From: Luzula sylvatica
Lineage: Eukaryota > Streptophyta > Magnoliopsida > Poales > Juncaceae
Direction of reading: 5' to 3'
NCBI GenBank assembly: GCA_946800325.1
Contig: OX326956.1
Coordinates: 48,469,052 to 48,533,051, forward strand
Length of the DNA: 64,000 nucleotides
Shown: positions 48,450 through 59,229 of the stretch, one piece after another
How positions within the stretch are numbered: the first letter of the stretch is position 1
Layout: each line of letters opens with the position of its first letter
Position numbers and translations under genes: made by a program
Notes under the pieces: model-generated
What the model was told of the DNA's origin: nothing
The model's input: only the letters and a program-made list of their open reading frames with translations
The model's database searches: none

Positions 48450-49870
48450 TCATAATCCAATGATTGAAATAAATGTGATGATTTTGCACAAGGAGATTGC
48501 ACAGAGTTAGGTCCAAAATAAAAATTGTGAATAAATTAACTTACATAATAATATTACTACCACATTAAGAATAATACATGCGTTATGTGTGCACAAATTA
48601 TTAGATCGTGTTCCTTCATTCTAAAGAGTTATGGGTTCATGAAACTCCACAACAAGAGAAATGTTTTAGAATGTCGGAAAAAAATCCGGGAAGAGACGGA
48701 CACACAAGCACAAAAAAACAAAGAAAGAATCCGCAATTAGACATAATGTATTTGGATTATTTGTGGAATTGATATTTCAGTTTTTTCACACAAAAAAAAC
48801 GAAAAAAAGAAATTGTGAATCTCTTGTTTTCTTTTTTGCTGTGTATAGTTCCTCCGAAACTCATAATATTTCTTTCATCATATCCAAACATAAAAGTTTA
48901 CATATTAAAAAGTAGAACACATAAATACATTCATGTTCCTTCACAATAGGAGAAAATTTCCACATTGAATTTAAGAATAATCGAAAATAAAATCGTTGTT
49001 TGAGATTTTTAATGGTTTATGAATTGATTTTGTCTGATATCTTATTTTTAACTTCTCAAAAATATTTTCTTTTGTGAGTTCCAATAAAGAATGAAGAACT
49101 AGTGATGCATAAGTTAGAGATAAAAATTCTCATAAATCTTGGCATAAGTTTTGGATCGGAATTCATGATTTTTAAAATATTTTCAAAATTAATGTTTCAA
49201 GTGCTTGTTATGAAAATACTTTTACAAAGAATTGAAAAATAAAGTTTATGGAAAACATATCAAAATAGTTGTATATTTTATATTGCATTTTATTATAAGA
49301 TTTTAATACGTAACGACTCCGAGGGGATACAATTAATATTAGTTAACTTAGTTTTGAGGATTTAGGATATATTTTATATTTAAATGTATTATACTATTTT
49401 ATTTGATTTTTTGGCAATATTTTCTAATTATTATCTACATTTCAAAACACATGCGTGTGAGTTGTTATAGAAAATGGGATTTCCATGAACTGGACTTTTT
49501 ACATGCTAATATATTTATTTTGGACTAAATTGTGTGTTATTTTTTATGTTTTTATTTTTGCTAGTTGTCTAATAGAACATTATGTTCTTTGAATATTTTG
49601 TTTTTATTAATTTATTATTAAATTGTAATCAAGATTTTATAAAATAAGAATTCTACGTATCGTTTCCTTTAAAAAAAAAAAAATAAGGTTTTTTATGAGT
49701 AAATAATTAAATATTGAGTTATAACTATATTTTTTTATGGACTTATATTTTTTATATCATTTAATTATTTAACACGTAGTTGTTTCTTATAACTTGTAAT
49801 CATATTTTTATTTTTTAATGTTGCCTGTAAAATAAAAATTGTGAATAAATTAACTTACAATAATAATATG
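48450..49870 (+). repeat. Repeat block A, related to block B (50011-51200) and to 59491-60560
   Basis: Blocks A and B share an order of motifs: TTATGTGTGCACAAATTATTA, CGTGTTCCTTCATTC, GAGACGGACACACAAG, CATGTATTTGGATTATTTGT (diverged in A), GATACGTAACGACTC and CATGCGTGTGAGTTGTTAT. They are tandem, diverged copies of about 1.5 kb with no coding frame. 59491-60560 is the counterpart of A in the downstream duplication. Confidence 0.75.
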
Positions 49871-49874
49871 ATTA

Positions 49875-50010
49875 ACATATGTCAATGGACCCATAGCCTA
49901 GTTGGTTGAGTGTGAGTCACAGAAACTCATGTGTTGTGAGAGATTGTGGGTTTGATACTCATTGACATTAATGGATGGAGGACATATGAGCCTTCTCCAT
50001 TTATTATCAA
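49875..50010 (+). mobile_element. tRNA-derived SINE, about 136 bp, with 13 bp target duplication
   Basis: The head carries a pol III A box (TAGCCTAGTTGG) and B box (GGGTTTGATACTC) at tRNA-like spacing. AATAATATGATTA flanks the insertion at 49862-49874 and 50011-50023. The corresponding site at about 60568-60580 has one copy of that 13-mer and no insertion. Confidence 0.88.
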
Positions 50011-53000
50011 AATAATATGATTACCAAATTAAGAATAAAGACATGTGTTATGTGTGCACAAATTATTATATCGTGTTCCTTCATTCCAAAGAATTATGGG
50101 TTCATGGACCAACATAACAAGAGAAATATTTAAGAAAGCTGGAAAAGAAAATCCGTGAAGAGACGGACACACAAGACCAAAAAAGCAAACAAATAATCCG
50201 CAATTAAACATCATGTATTTGGATTATTTGTGGAATTGATGTTTCAGTTTTTTCACAAAAAAAGAAGGAAATTTTTTTTTGTTATTCTCTTGTTTTCTTG
50301 TTTGTTGTGTATATCTCCTCCGAAACTCATAATATTCTTCATATCCAAATATAAAAGTTTAGATATTAAGAAATAGAACACATAAATACATTCATGGGCC
50401 TTCACAATAGCAGAAAATTTCCACATCGAATTAAAAAATAATTGAAAATAAAATCATTGTTCGAGATTTCTAATGGTTTATGATTTGTTTTTCTCTGATA
50501 TCTTATTTTTAACTTCTCAAAAGTATTTTCTTTTGTAAATTCCCATAAAGGATGATGAACTAGTGATGCATAAGTTTTGGATAAAAAATCTCATAAATTT
50601 TGGCATAAATTTTGGATCGTTATTCATGATTTTTAAAACATATCGAAAATTAATGTTTGAAGTTCTTGTTGTTATGACAATTCTTTTACAAGGATTTCAC
50701 AAAGAAAGTTTATGAAAATAATATAAAAATAGTTGTATATTTTATATTGCATTTTATTATAAGATTTTGATACGTAACGACTCTGAGGGGATACAATTAA
50801 TATTAGTTAAATTAGTTATGAGGATTTAGGATATATTTCATATTTAAATGTATTATATATATTCCAATATGTTTACAGTTCAAAACATATGCGTGTGAGT
50901 TGTTATTGAAAATAGGATTTTCATGAACTGGACTTTTTACATGATAATATATTTATTTTAGAGGAAATTGTGTTTTATTTTTGATGTTTTTATTTTTGCT
51001 AGTTGTCTAATAGAACATTGTGTTTTTTAAATATGTTTGATTTTATTCATTTATAATTAAGTCGTAATCAAGAATTTATAAAATAAAAATTCTACGTATA
51101 AATTGACTTATATTTTTTATATCATTTAATTTGATTATTTAACATGTAGTTGTTCTTTATAACTTGTAATCTATGTTTATTTTGAATGTTGCCTGTATAT
51201 TTGTTTTAACATGTAGGTTTAATAGCATTTGTTAGAGGGCCCATTGTTTTAATTTAAAACTGGTGGATGGAAAAAAGATAATAGTGCAGACGAGAAAATA
51301 AATTCATGAAATAAAATCCGGGAATGAAAATGCAGGATATATATTCTCGTACATGTACATGTTCCGAATATGATTTCCCGGTAAAGTGTCCGTACGGAAA
51401 AAAACGGCAAAACCTTCTTCCCTCTCTTCTTCCGACAAACCCCTAACGAGCAAAAACCCTAAGAATAGAAATATAATCTTTCGCCCAGAATAGAAAGAAC
51501 CAACCGTTTTCGCCATGTCTGAAAACCATGTTATTCTCGTATTCTCCTCTTCTCCGTTCTCTAACGCTTCCAAACCTAATCGAGCTCAGCGCAAGGATAG
51601 CGATAATGGCGAAATGCTTTCCCAACGTTTCATGCTTGTTTTCGTGGACAAGGAAGAGGAAGGAAAAGAAGGAGAAGTCACGAGTGAAGATTTTCGCAAC
51701 AGTTGGCGAGGTACTTGTTTTTATTTCATGTATCTTTTGTGTATCGAATTGGGGGTTAAATGAGACGATCAATAGTAAGATCTGATTGGTGTTGTCTAGA
51801 TATGCGAATCAATAAGATGATAAAATCTGATTATGTGCAAAGGAGATATGCTAATCATGTTTATGGAAACTTTACATCCATAACCCCAACATTTTTTTAC
51901 ATTATATTCTTTCCATAGTGAAATTGCTGCAAAAAGTAACGCAAATTAAACTGAGCCAATTTTTTTTATACTATATCCAATTGCATCAGTGATAAATTAA
52001 ACTGATAACTTTGAGATGCAAATTTTTGCCCAAATTGTAACTTCAGGTTACTAAAATCATGCCCAAAACAGTAAATATTTGAGGAGACAAGTTTGACATT
52101 CAAATTAACAAAAACAAATCGGCTTATTATCAGATAAAAAGGAGTAAAATTCAAATATTTGAGGGCAAATAATTTGTAATGATTTGACTTCTAAAATTGA
52201 AATCATTTGTTGTTGTTGTTGTGGTTGTTAATTTTTAATTGAAATCAGGTTTTTTGAACCAAATCATTTACTTTTGTTAATTTTGAATTGAAACTGAAAT
52301 AAGGTTTCATCGGAGCAGGCCGAGAAGAATGAGAACTGGTCGAATTCCGCGGGCGGTACTGCAGCGGTACGAATCTGATTTGACTTGTACAATTTGATTT
52401 TTGAATCAAATCTTTTGCTTCTGTTAATTTCGAACTGAAACTGAAATCAGGTTTCATCGGAGGAGGCCGAGAAGAATGAGAACTGGTCGAATTCCGCGGG
52501 CGGTACTGCAGCGGTACGAATCTGATTTGACTTGTACAATTTGATTTTTGAACCAAATCTTTTGCTTATGTAAATTTTGAATTGAAATTGAAACCAGGTT
52601 TCATCGGAGCAGGCCGAGAAGAATGAGAAGTGGTCGAATTCCGCGGGCAATACTGCAGCGGTATGAATCTGATTTGACTTGTACAATTTGATTTTTGAAC
52701 CAAATCTTTTGCTTATGTAAATTTTGAATTGAAATTGAAATCAGGTTTCCTCGGAGCAGGCCGAGAAGACTAAGAAGTGGTCGAATTCTGCGGGCAGTAC
52801 TGCAGCGGTATGATTTGACCTCTACAATTTGTTTTTTGAAGGAAATCATGTAGTTTTGTTAATTTTGAATTGAAATTGAAACTGAAATTGAAATTGAAAT
52901 TGAAATTGAAATTGAAATCAGGTTTTGTCGTCGGAGTGGAAGAAGCGAAAAGTGGTGAGCGGAGACAAGAGAGCGACGATGGAAGCGGAGATTCTGTTTG

Positions 53001-53452
53001 CTGGCTTGGACCAATTCAACGAAGAAGTACAAGGTTATGGAGCCTGCTCCGTCCTCTCCGTTACACTTGCCACTTGGATGGCCGTCCATGGAGATAGGAT
53101 CTTCCCCACACGAACGTTCACCGACCTCATCATTCAAGGTAACATACTCTTATGAATTCGTTTTGTTTATATTTCTTTCATTAGATTTAGGACTCACATA
53201 ATAAATGCAAGAAATTCAACATTTGTTTAGATTCTTGCATTTATTATCTACCATTATTTGGCCTGTTGAGTCGTCGTAATTGAGATCTCTAGTATTTTGT
53301 GGGAATCCTCGAAATGGATATATCCAGTGAACTATCAAACTGGTCAGGATCCTCGTAATTGAGGAGATCTCCAGCTACATTAGTATCCGAGGTTATCCCG
53401 ACTTTGTTGAAATGGACAGATCCAGTTAATCATCAGACTGTTAGTTTGGGCA
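50011..53452 (+). repeat. Segmental duplication, upstream copy (counterpart 60568-64000)
   Basis: From the SINE site through the gene promoter, exons and introns up to 53452, this block matches 60568-64000 almost base for base. The offset is about 10,560 bp, falling to 10,548 after a hexamer-tract difference near 52900. By eye only scattered substitutions separate the copies. The match continues to the window end, so the true right edge is unknown. Confidence 0.93.
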
Positions 53453-54994
53453 TTCTTACTTGTAATCGAGAGATCCAGTTAATCTATTTTTAATATAACC
53501 TAAAATCTCTCTTGTCTTGAGCTCTCATTTGAACATAGGACTTGATCCAAAAGAAATGATAAGCAGAATTTAAGTTAACATTTAGATAGTAAGTATCCAA
53601 TTGTAATGAATGCATGCATACTTTACTATGGACAATATATTATTTCAAAAAATTCAACATTTGTTTAGATTTTTGCATTTACTAATTAGGTTAGGTTATG
53701 TGAAATTAGGCTAATATATTTATTTAAAATTGCTAATTGAGTTTATTTTTGTGGAATTGATGAATTAGGTGCGAGAGAGTGGCTGAGGATGTGTCCGGAG
53801 TACACGTTGGACTTTAGTGACGGGCACTTCGACCTCGAGACGGCCCTGACGGCTCGTACCTGCCAGCTGGTCGCGAACCAGTCTAAGTCTTTTATGGGGA
53901 CCTTCAAATCGGATTACCTCAAGAGAGAATTAAACACGGGTTTGATGAGTTTTGAGGAGATTTGGGACGGAATTGGGCAAGTCGTGGAGAGATCTAGCGG
54001 CCCAGTATATTATGTGGTGGGCTGGGATAACCACTTCTTCCTCCTGAGAGCCGATAAGACGGAGTATTTCATCATAGAGACAATCGGCAGGAAATTAGGA
54101 GGAGTCGTGAATGATCGGGCTTACATGATCAGATTTGGCGAATCGACTAGAATACGAGGAAAAGGAGCGGAGATCATGACAGGGAAGGAATGCTGTAGGA
54201 TCTACATCCAGCGATTCATCGTGGACACGGTCTTCAAGAATAATGCAAGGGAGCAGAAAGGGTGGGATCCAGAAGAGTTCATGCGCATGGTGCAGGTGGG
54301 ATTCACCTGTATCGAACCGGCTCAGCCAGTCCCTGTCTTCATCCGCAACGAACCCGCGAAGCCGCCTCAGCCTGCTCAGCCTGTCCCTGTCATGATCCGC
54401 AACAAACCCCCAAAGCCAGCTCAGTCCCTCATCATCCGCAACAAACCCGCGATTCAGGAAAAAAAGAATGAGGAAGCAACGAATGGAGGTCTCCAGTTGG
54501 TCGCATCCTCCTCCGCACTTTCTGTTTCGACCAATCAAGAGCATCGTGGCACGAACGAGACTGGCCGGGACAAACTTCGCAAATGGCTGAAATCTGCTAC
54601 TTTATTGGTAAGTAATTCATTAATCAGGGAATTCAAATTAGTTTTATTGAAAAGAAATTAGTTTAATTCCTTTGTTTATTTTATATTGTAGATACGGTTT
54701 TTGGTGCTTTGGCTTTCGCTTTTTATCATGGTCAAATGGGCAAGTCTAATCAACATGGGATTTCGAGTTATCAATCAACGTGGTATGCATTATTATTTTG
54801 TTTTTTCTCTTTTGAGATTCTTAAAATCCATTCATTCACCTCTAAATCTCCATTTGTTTGATTTCTATACAGAATGGCCATCTCCACAAGCCGGCTCGGT
54901 CCACCATCGCGTACGCACGGAGATGCCGAGAGAGAAAGAGAAAACCGGAGATCTCCATTTACCCGTCAACAGCCGCATCGAGGTCACCTCTTGA
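51528..54994 (+). CDS. Gene with four tandem 63-nt repeat exons and a domain like the C-terminal half of At5g04860-type proteins, 9 exons
   Basis: Exons 51528-51710, 52304-52366, 52451-52513, 52598-52660, 52745-52807, 52922-53138, 53769-54607, 54692-54782 and 54873-54994 join in frame to 567 residues (541 if the strong-context ATG at 51606 is used). Exons 2-5 each encode one 21-residue unit (VSSEQAEKNENWSNSAGGTA plus A). Exons 6-7 encode a globular domain (FAGLDQFNEEVQGYGACSVL; HFDLETAL; MSFEEIWDGIG; YYVVGWDNHFFLLRADKTEY; GKECCRIYIQRF). From memory it resembles the C-terminal domain of plant NT-C2 proteins such as At5g04860, function unknown; no NT-C2 domain precedes it here. A Pro-rich stretch repeats AQPVPV and IRNKP/IRNEP motifs. 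Exon 8 encodes a likely membrane segment (FLVLWLSLFIMVKWASLI). Exon 1 is basic (RKRKEKKEK). Confidence 0.72.
52304..52921 (+). repeat. Tandem exon-intron array, exact 147 bp period
   Basis: Exon starts at 52304, 52451, 52598 and 52745 are exactly 147 bp apart (63 nt exon plus 84 nt intron). The next exon starts 177 bp on because the last intron carries about five extra TTGAAA-type hexamers. Both ends of every exon are phase 0. Copies differ at a few codons (for example EQA/EEA, NEN/NEK/TKK, GGT/GNT/GST). Confidence 0.95.
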
Positions 54995-55016
54995 TGAATT
55001 AATGGTGAGGCTCGTG

Positions 55017-55296
55017 GACAAATCACGATTTATTTTAAAATACGTTTAATCGAGACAAAGATAATCACATTTTTAAAAGTGGGGAATGGATTTCGAGCTC
55101 TATCCTAATTTGGCATGTGAAAAATGTGGGATTTATGTTTTTCTGTGGGTTTGTTTTATCGTGGAGTTTCATCGTGGAGTTGTTTATTTTTCACATGCCA
55201 AATAGGGTTTTGAGTTGGAAAGCCATTCGGCACTTTTAAAAGTGTGATTACCTTTGTTTTGATTAAATGTCGTTTCGAATAAATTTATGATTTGTC
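55017..55296. mobile_element. MITE of about 280 bp just after the gene at 51.5-55.0 kb
   Basis: GACAAATCACGATTTATTTT at the left matches the reverse complement of the right end (GACAAATCATAAATTTATTC). Inner arms share ATAATCACAYTTTTAAAAGTG and TTTGGCATGTGAAAAA. GAGGCT occurs next to both ends, possibly part of a degenerate target duplication. It begins 22 bp after the stop codon, so it probably lies in the 3' UTR. Confidence 0.75.
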
Positions 55297-57149
55297 GAGG
55301 CTTCAAATGCAAACTTTGAAATGTTGAACATGGCCACGAGCCTCATCTGCCTTCTCGAGCTTCAGAGGCCATATCCCAAACCATTCCTTGGTCGAGCGCC
55401 AGAACAAGAAGAGGACTAGTCTAAAACCAACCGCCATAGAATTATCATCGAACGCCAGAAGTTTTGTTGATTTGCTTTTTCGTGTTCACTTATAATATTA
55501 TTATTATTATTATTTTTTGTTTATAATTTATTGATTTGATTCATTTGCGTATATGTGCATAATTAAATTATAAATGCTATTTTACATTCATACGTTGCTT
55601 GTGTTATGATAATTATGTAATGGGTCAATATTTCAAAGTAATAAACTCATATTTCTTTATTCATGAATTATTATGTATTGCATCTTTTTATTTTTGTAAT
55701 ATTAGTTTTCTGTATTTTTAATTTTTGTTTTTTGTTGAATTTTTGTAATACTACTTTTTTTGTACGAGTTCTACTTTTTAAGACATGCAAATACTGTCAT
55801 CTAAGAGTTTGTTTTGGATGGGCAGGTATTCTTAGTATAGCCTAAAAAGTTTCTCAATTTCTTAGCCATGCATTTGAAACTTTGAATATGATTTTGAAAT
55901 TTGAAATTGATTTAAGGAATTTATAGTGTTTGTTCTATACAAAAAATCAAAATCAATATCTTGGTTTTGCTAAGTTTTAGTCATTTATTTGATTTTTTTT
56001 AAATAATATTTTATTAAGATAAAATAATCAACATCATGAATATATTATTACATAATTTTAGTAAATTTTAAATTATTTTAATAAACATTATCGTATAGAA
56101 AAAGTAAGAATTGTTAAGGATGTATAATTTTGATAACAACCGAGAATCTCAGACATACAATTTTATGTGCCAATGACTAAGAAGTAGATGTGCTAAATTT
56201 TCAAACAAATCTTTTCTTTGAAAAATAGTAGAGTGGACTCAAGTATCATAAAAATCTAAATTAGATCCATCTTTTTTGTTGGATGGACAAGATTAAAAGA
56301 TTTTCTTAATCCGTAATTAATTTTGTTACCATAAACTTTTTTGATTCTTTTGATCAAATTATGATAGACCTCAATTAAAAGGGTAGAAATGTAATTTTAT
56401 GACTTCCTCTCTCCTATCAAAATAATTTTGTTTGGCAGGTATTAATTAGTTTAATGAACTAATAATCTTCCTCTTGTGGAACTCCATAATTTGCTCTTTG
56501 GTAGGGCCGTGGACTCTTTGGTATGGCCATTGCTATATACACATATCCTTCCTAACTTCCCTCCTGATAAATTCATGCTCCCTATTATTGTAAAACATAT
56601 TGCTTTTTTATTTGACCTTACAAATGGAAATTATAGATCAACATAAATATGTTTTGATTTGATTATATATGCAAAAGATCACTATGCTAGTGCAGTTTTA
56701 TTCATTTGTATCCTTAATACTGAGAGGATGAGATTGCATGAATATCATTCCATATTGAAGTGTAACAAAATTTCAATAATCATTTGAGGAGAGAAAGCTC
56801 AATAAATTGGGAAGGAAAGGCTGAAGAAAAAAAGGAAACAATAGGAAACATCAATAATGAATTAAATGAAAAGATAAACAATAGATTTATACTATACCTA
56901 AACTTCCCTTTTATAAAAAGGGTCCATGATAGAAACTCGCATTATATTATTCGCATAAAATGTTCATAAACAATGTTAAGTTTACAAATTCAAGTCCGAA
57001 ACCCTACAAATAAACAATTAAATTACATTGACCATAAGTCTTAATATGAACTAAAATTAGTACAACATATTTAGGGACCATATGATATTGTACAGGGGCA
57101 TATATGCTATTTTAATATTTCAAAGAGGCATATATGATATTTTAAGGTT
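55297..57149. other. AT-rich intergenic DNA, no gene seen
   Basis: No protein-like frame was found. 57060-57145 contains GGGGCATATATGCTATTTTA-type phrases related to the dispersed MULE-MITE family. Confidence 0.5.
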
Positions 57150-58333
57150 TTAAGTCTCCAAAGAAGAAAGCTCGACCTCTTCATTGCTAGGTCGATATGC
57201 AACGAAAGTCTCGTCATTAGAAAAACGAACCGGGATTCAAGCACGTAGTTCCCATGTATTTAATAGCCTTTTGCTCGCTCGTATTCCCCAATACTATCTA
57301 TAGTAATTTAGAAAAGAATTAACTTATGAAATTATTATAAATTTATAAAATATATAAAAAAAAGTACCGTGTAGGGGACTTGGATATAAACGAAGAGCGC
57401 GATCGTAGTTCGAAATAACTGGTTGTACCGTCAGAGACAATGGACAAAGGTAACTTTGATGTGTTATCGTGGCAACTAAATGTAATAAAAATTAAATATA
57501 ATATGACAAATAAAAATAAATAAAGTAATAAAAATGAAAGAAATAGAACAAACATGCTCAAAAGGGTTGTTAGTTTCTTCGGTGGAAGGAGGTACTAAAC
57601 ATGAACGACGCATTCTATAAAGCCAATTTTGTATAAAGAAAAGTATTTTTTACGTGTAATATTTTATTCTGTAAAAAAATTTAATGTCAAAAATAAAATA
57701 TTTGACTAATTTACCTGCAAGGATTAGTGTAAATCATTGCATTGGGTACGCGATTATCTAAATCCTCGGTTATATATTTGGGTAGTCGATACCTTGGTAA
57801 TACCTTTGATGAACCTATTTATCATTCAATAAATAAATGAATTATTTTTTTATTAAAAAAATTCAAAAAAATTAATTTTTTTAAAAAATATAATTTGATA
57901 ATTAATGCCAGAATCATCGGGGCCATGAAGAAATAAAAAGCGACTGTGCTCATGAATTCTTGGTTTTGCTTGAATCATTTCTCCTAGTTTCTTAAGTTGA
58001 TCTCTACATTACATACTCGTACTAAATTAAAGATAATTATTTAGGAATCAAATTAGAAAATATTATTTTTGTTATGCGTACCAGAGATCAGATAAAGAAT
58101 GGAAGGATAATTAGAGGGTTTAGAGCAGAAATTTTCGATGATAACGAATAAATTCGGAACCACTTCTACATTTTCATCCAGAAGACCAAAACCACTTTGA
58201 GCTTTTCCATTATCTGAGAAAATAAGTTTATAATGTGCTAATCGAATTCATAATTTAATTGAGGTTAATTTGTAAATTTACCTCTTCGTTGTCTAGCCCA
58301 ACGACAGAGAGGATAATGAGCATGTCACTCAAG
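57150..58333 (-). pseudogene. DPB2: DNA polymerase epsilon subunit B (DPB2) relic, C-terminal half
   Basis: The minus strand carries, in order and with intron-like gaps: SDMLIILSVVGLDNEE, VEVVPNLFVIIENFCSKPSN, RDQLKKLGEMIQAKPRIHEH with SRFLFLHGPDDSG, KVLPRYRLPKYITEDLDNRV with PNAMIYTNPCR, LYRMRRSCLVPPSTEETNNP with FEH, VATITHQSYLCPLSLTVQPV, and a final exon ending NDETFVAYRPSNEEVELSSL. This is the calcineurin-like phosphoesterase half of the polymerase epsilon B subunit. Breaks: a one-base frame change near 58165-58190, an in-frame TAA at 57650-57652 (Gln expected), and an extra base near 57220 before NDETF. The N-terminal half is not in the window. Retained introns show it is not a retrocopy. 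Confidence 0.88.
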
Positions 58334-58782
58334 GACCCATTTCGCTTGTTTTGCCTTTGATTAGGTTCGTTTCTTCGCAATTTTTCCTAGTTTCAACCAC
58401 CTTATAGTTTGTTTCTTCGCATTTTTTGGTAATTTCAGCACCATTCGTTTCTTCGCCTTCTTTTATCATTTCAGCTTCGTTCTGGTTCTTATCTTCATCG
58501 ATTTTGTTACATTATTTCAGGGAAATCAGAATCGCGAGAGAACAAAATCTCAAGATCGTCAGCGTCGCTAGTGACGGTGAGGGTGACTGTGACGGGGCGG
58601 AGGAGGACTCGACGGGCGCAAGAGACGGGTGAGTGCCGGGAGCACGATCCATAAAATTCGTAATGTTTGAAAATAAGCCCAACATTTGTTTATATTTACT
58701 AAAGGCTTACTCACTATTATATTTTTCAATTGGGCCCGGCTCAAATGAATTCTTTGAATATATATATTATTCGAATTATTAT

Positions 58783-59150
58783 ATAACTAATGGGTTTGAT
58801 AGGCCAATAACCAAAAAATTTGAGAACTTGAAAAAACAAAGAAATATATGCGGAAAATTGTATTTATAGGTCCCGTGAGACTAGGAATGTTAGTTCGATC
58901 GGATCCGTTTCAAATGAAATCAATCAAAACTAAATCGTTTCAAATGGAATCGAACAAAATTCAAACAAAGAAATATAATTGATCGGTTTTATAGGCCGAT
59001 TAACCAAAATTTTTTGGTACTTGAGAAAACAAAGAAGTACATGCGGGAAATTGTATTTATAGGCCCCGTGAGATTAGGAATGTTAGTTCGTCGGTTCGTT
59101 TCAACTCGAATCAATCAAAACTAAAACGTTTTAAAAGGACTCGAACAAAA
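58783..59150 (+). repeat. Imperfect tandem duplication, period about 200 bp
   Basis: Both units contain ATAGGCC, ACCAAAAWWTTT, GAAAACAAAGAA, GCGG/GCGGG-AAATTGTATTTATAGG, CCCGTGAGAYTAGGAATGTT, AGTTCG and AATCAATCAAAACTAAA in the same order. Confidence 0.7.
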
Positions 59151-59229
59151 TTCAAACCGAATCGGACCGTTTTAAGTTTTGAACCAATTAAAAATCGAAC
59201 CGGAAAATCATATTGTAATTCGGTTTATT

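Noticed and set aside
52245..53137. Minus-strand frames with repeated SQIRFVPLQYRPRNSTSS motifs
   Set aside because: Antisense of the exon array, reading through introns. The sense strand has matching GT-AG sites and phases.
54095..54544. 149-codon minus-strand frame
   Set aside because: Antisense shadow of exon 7 of the repeat-exon gene, whose sense frame is conserved in type and spliced.
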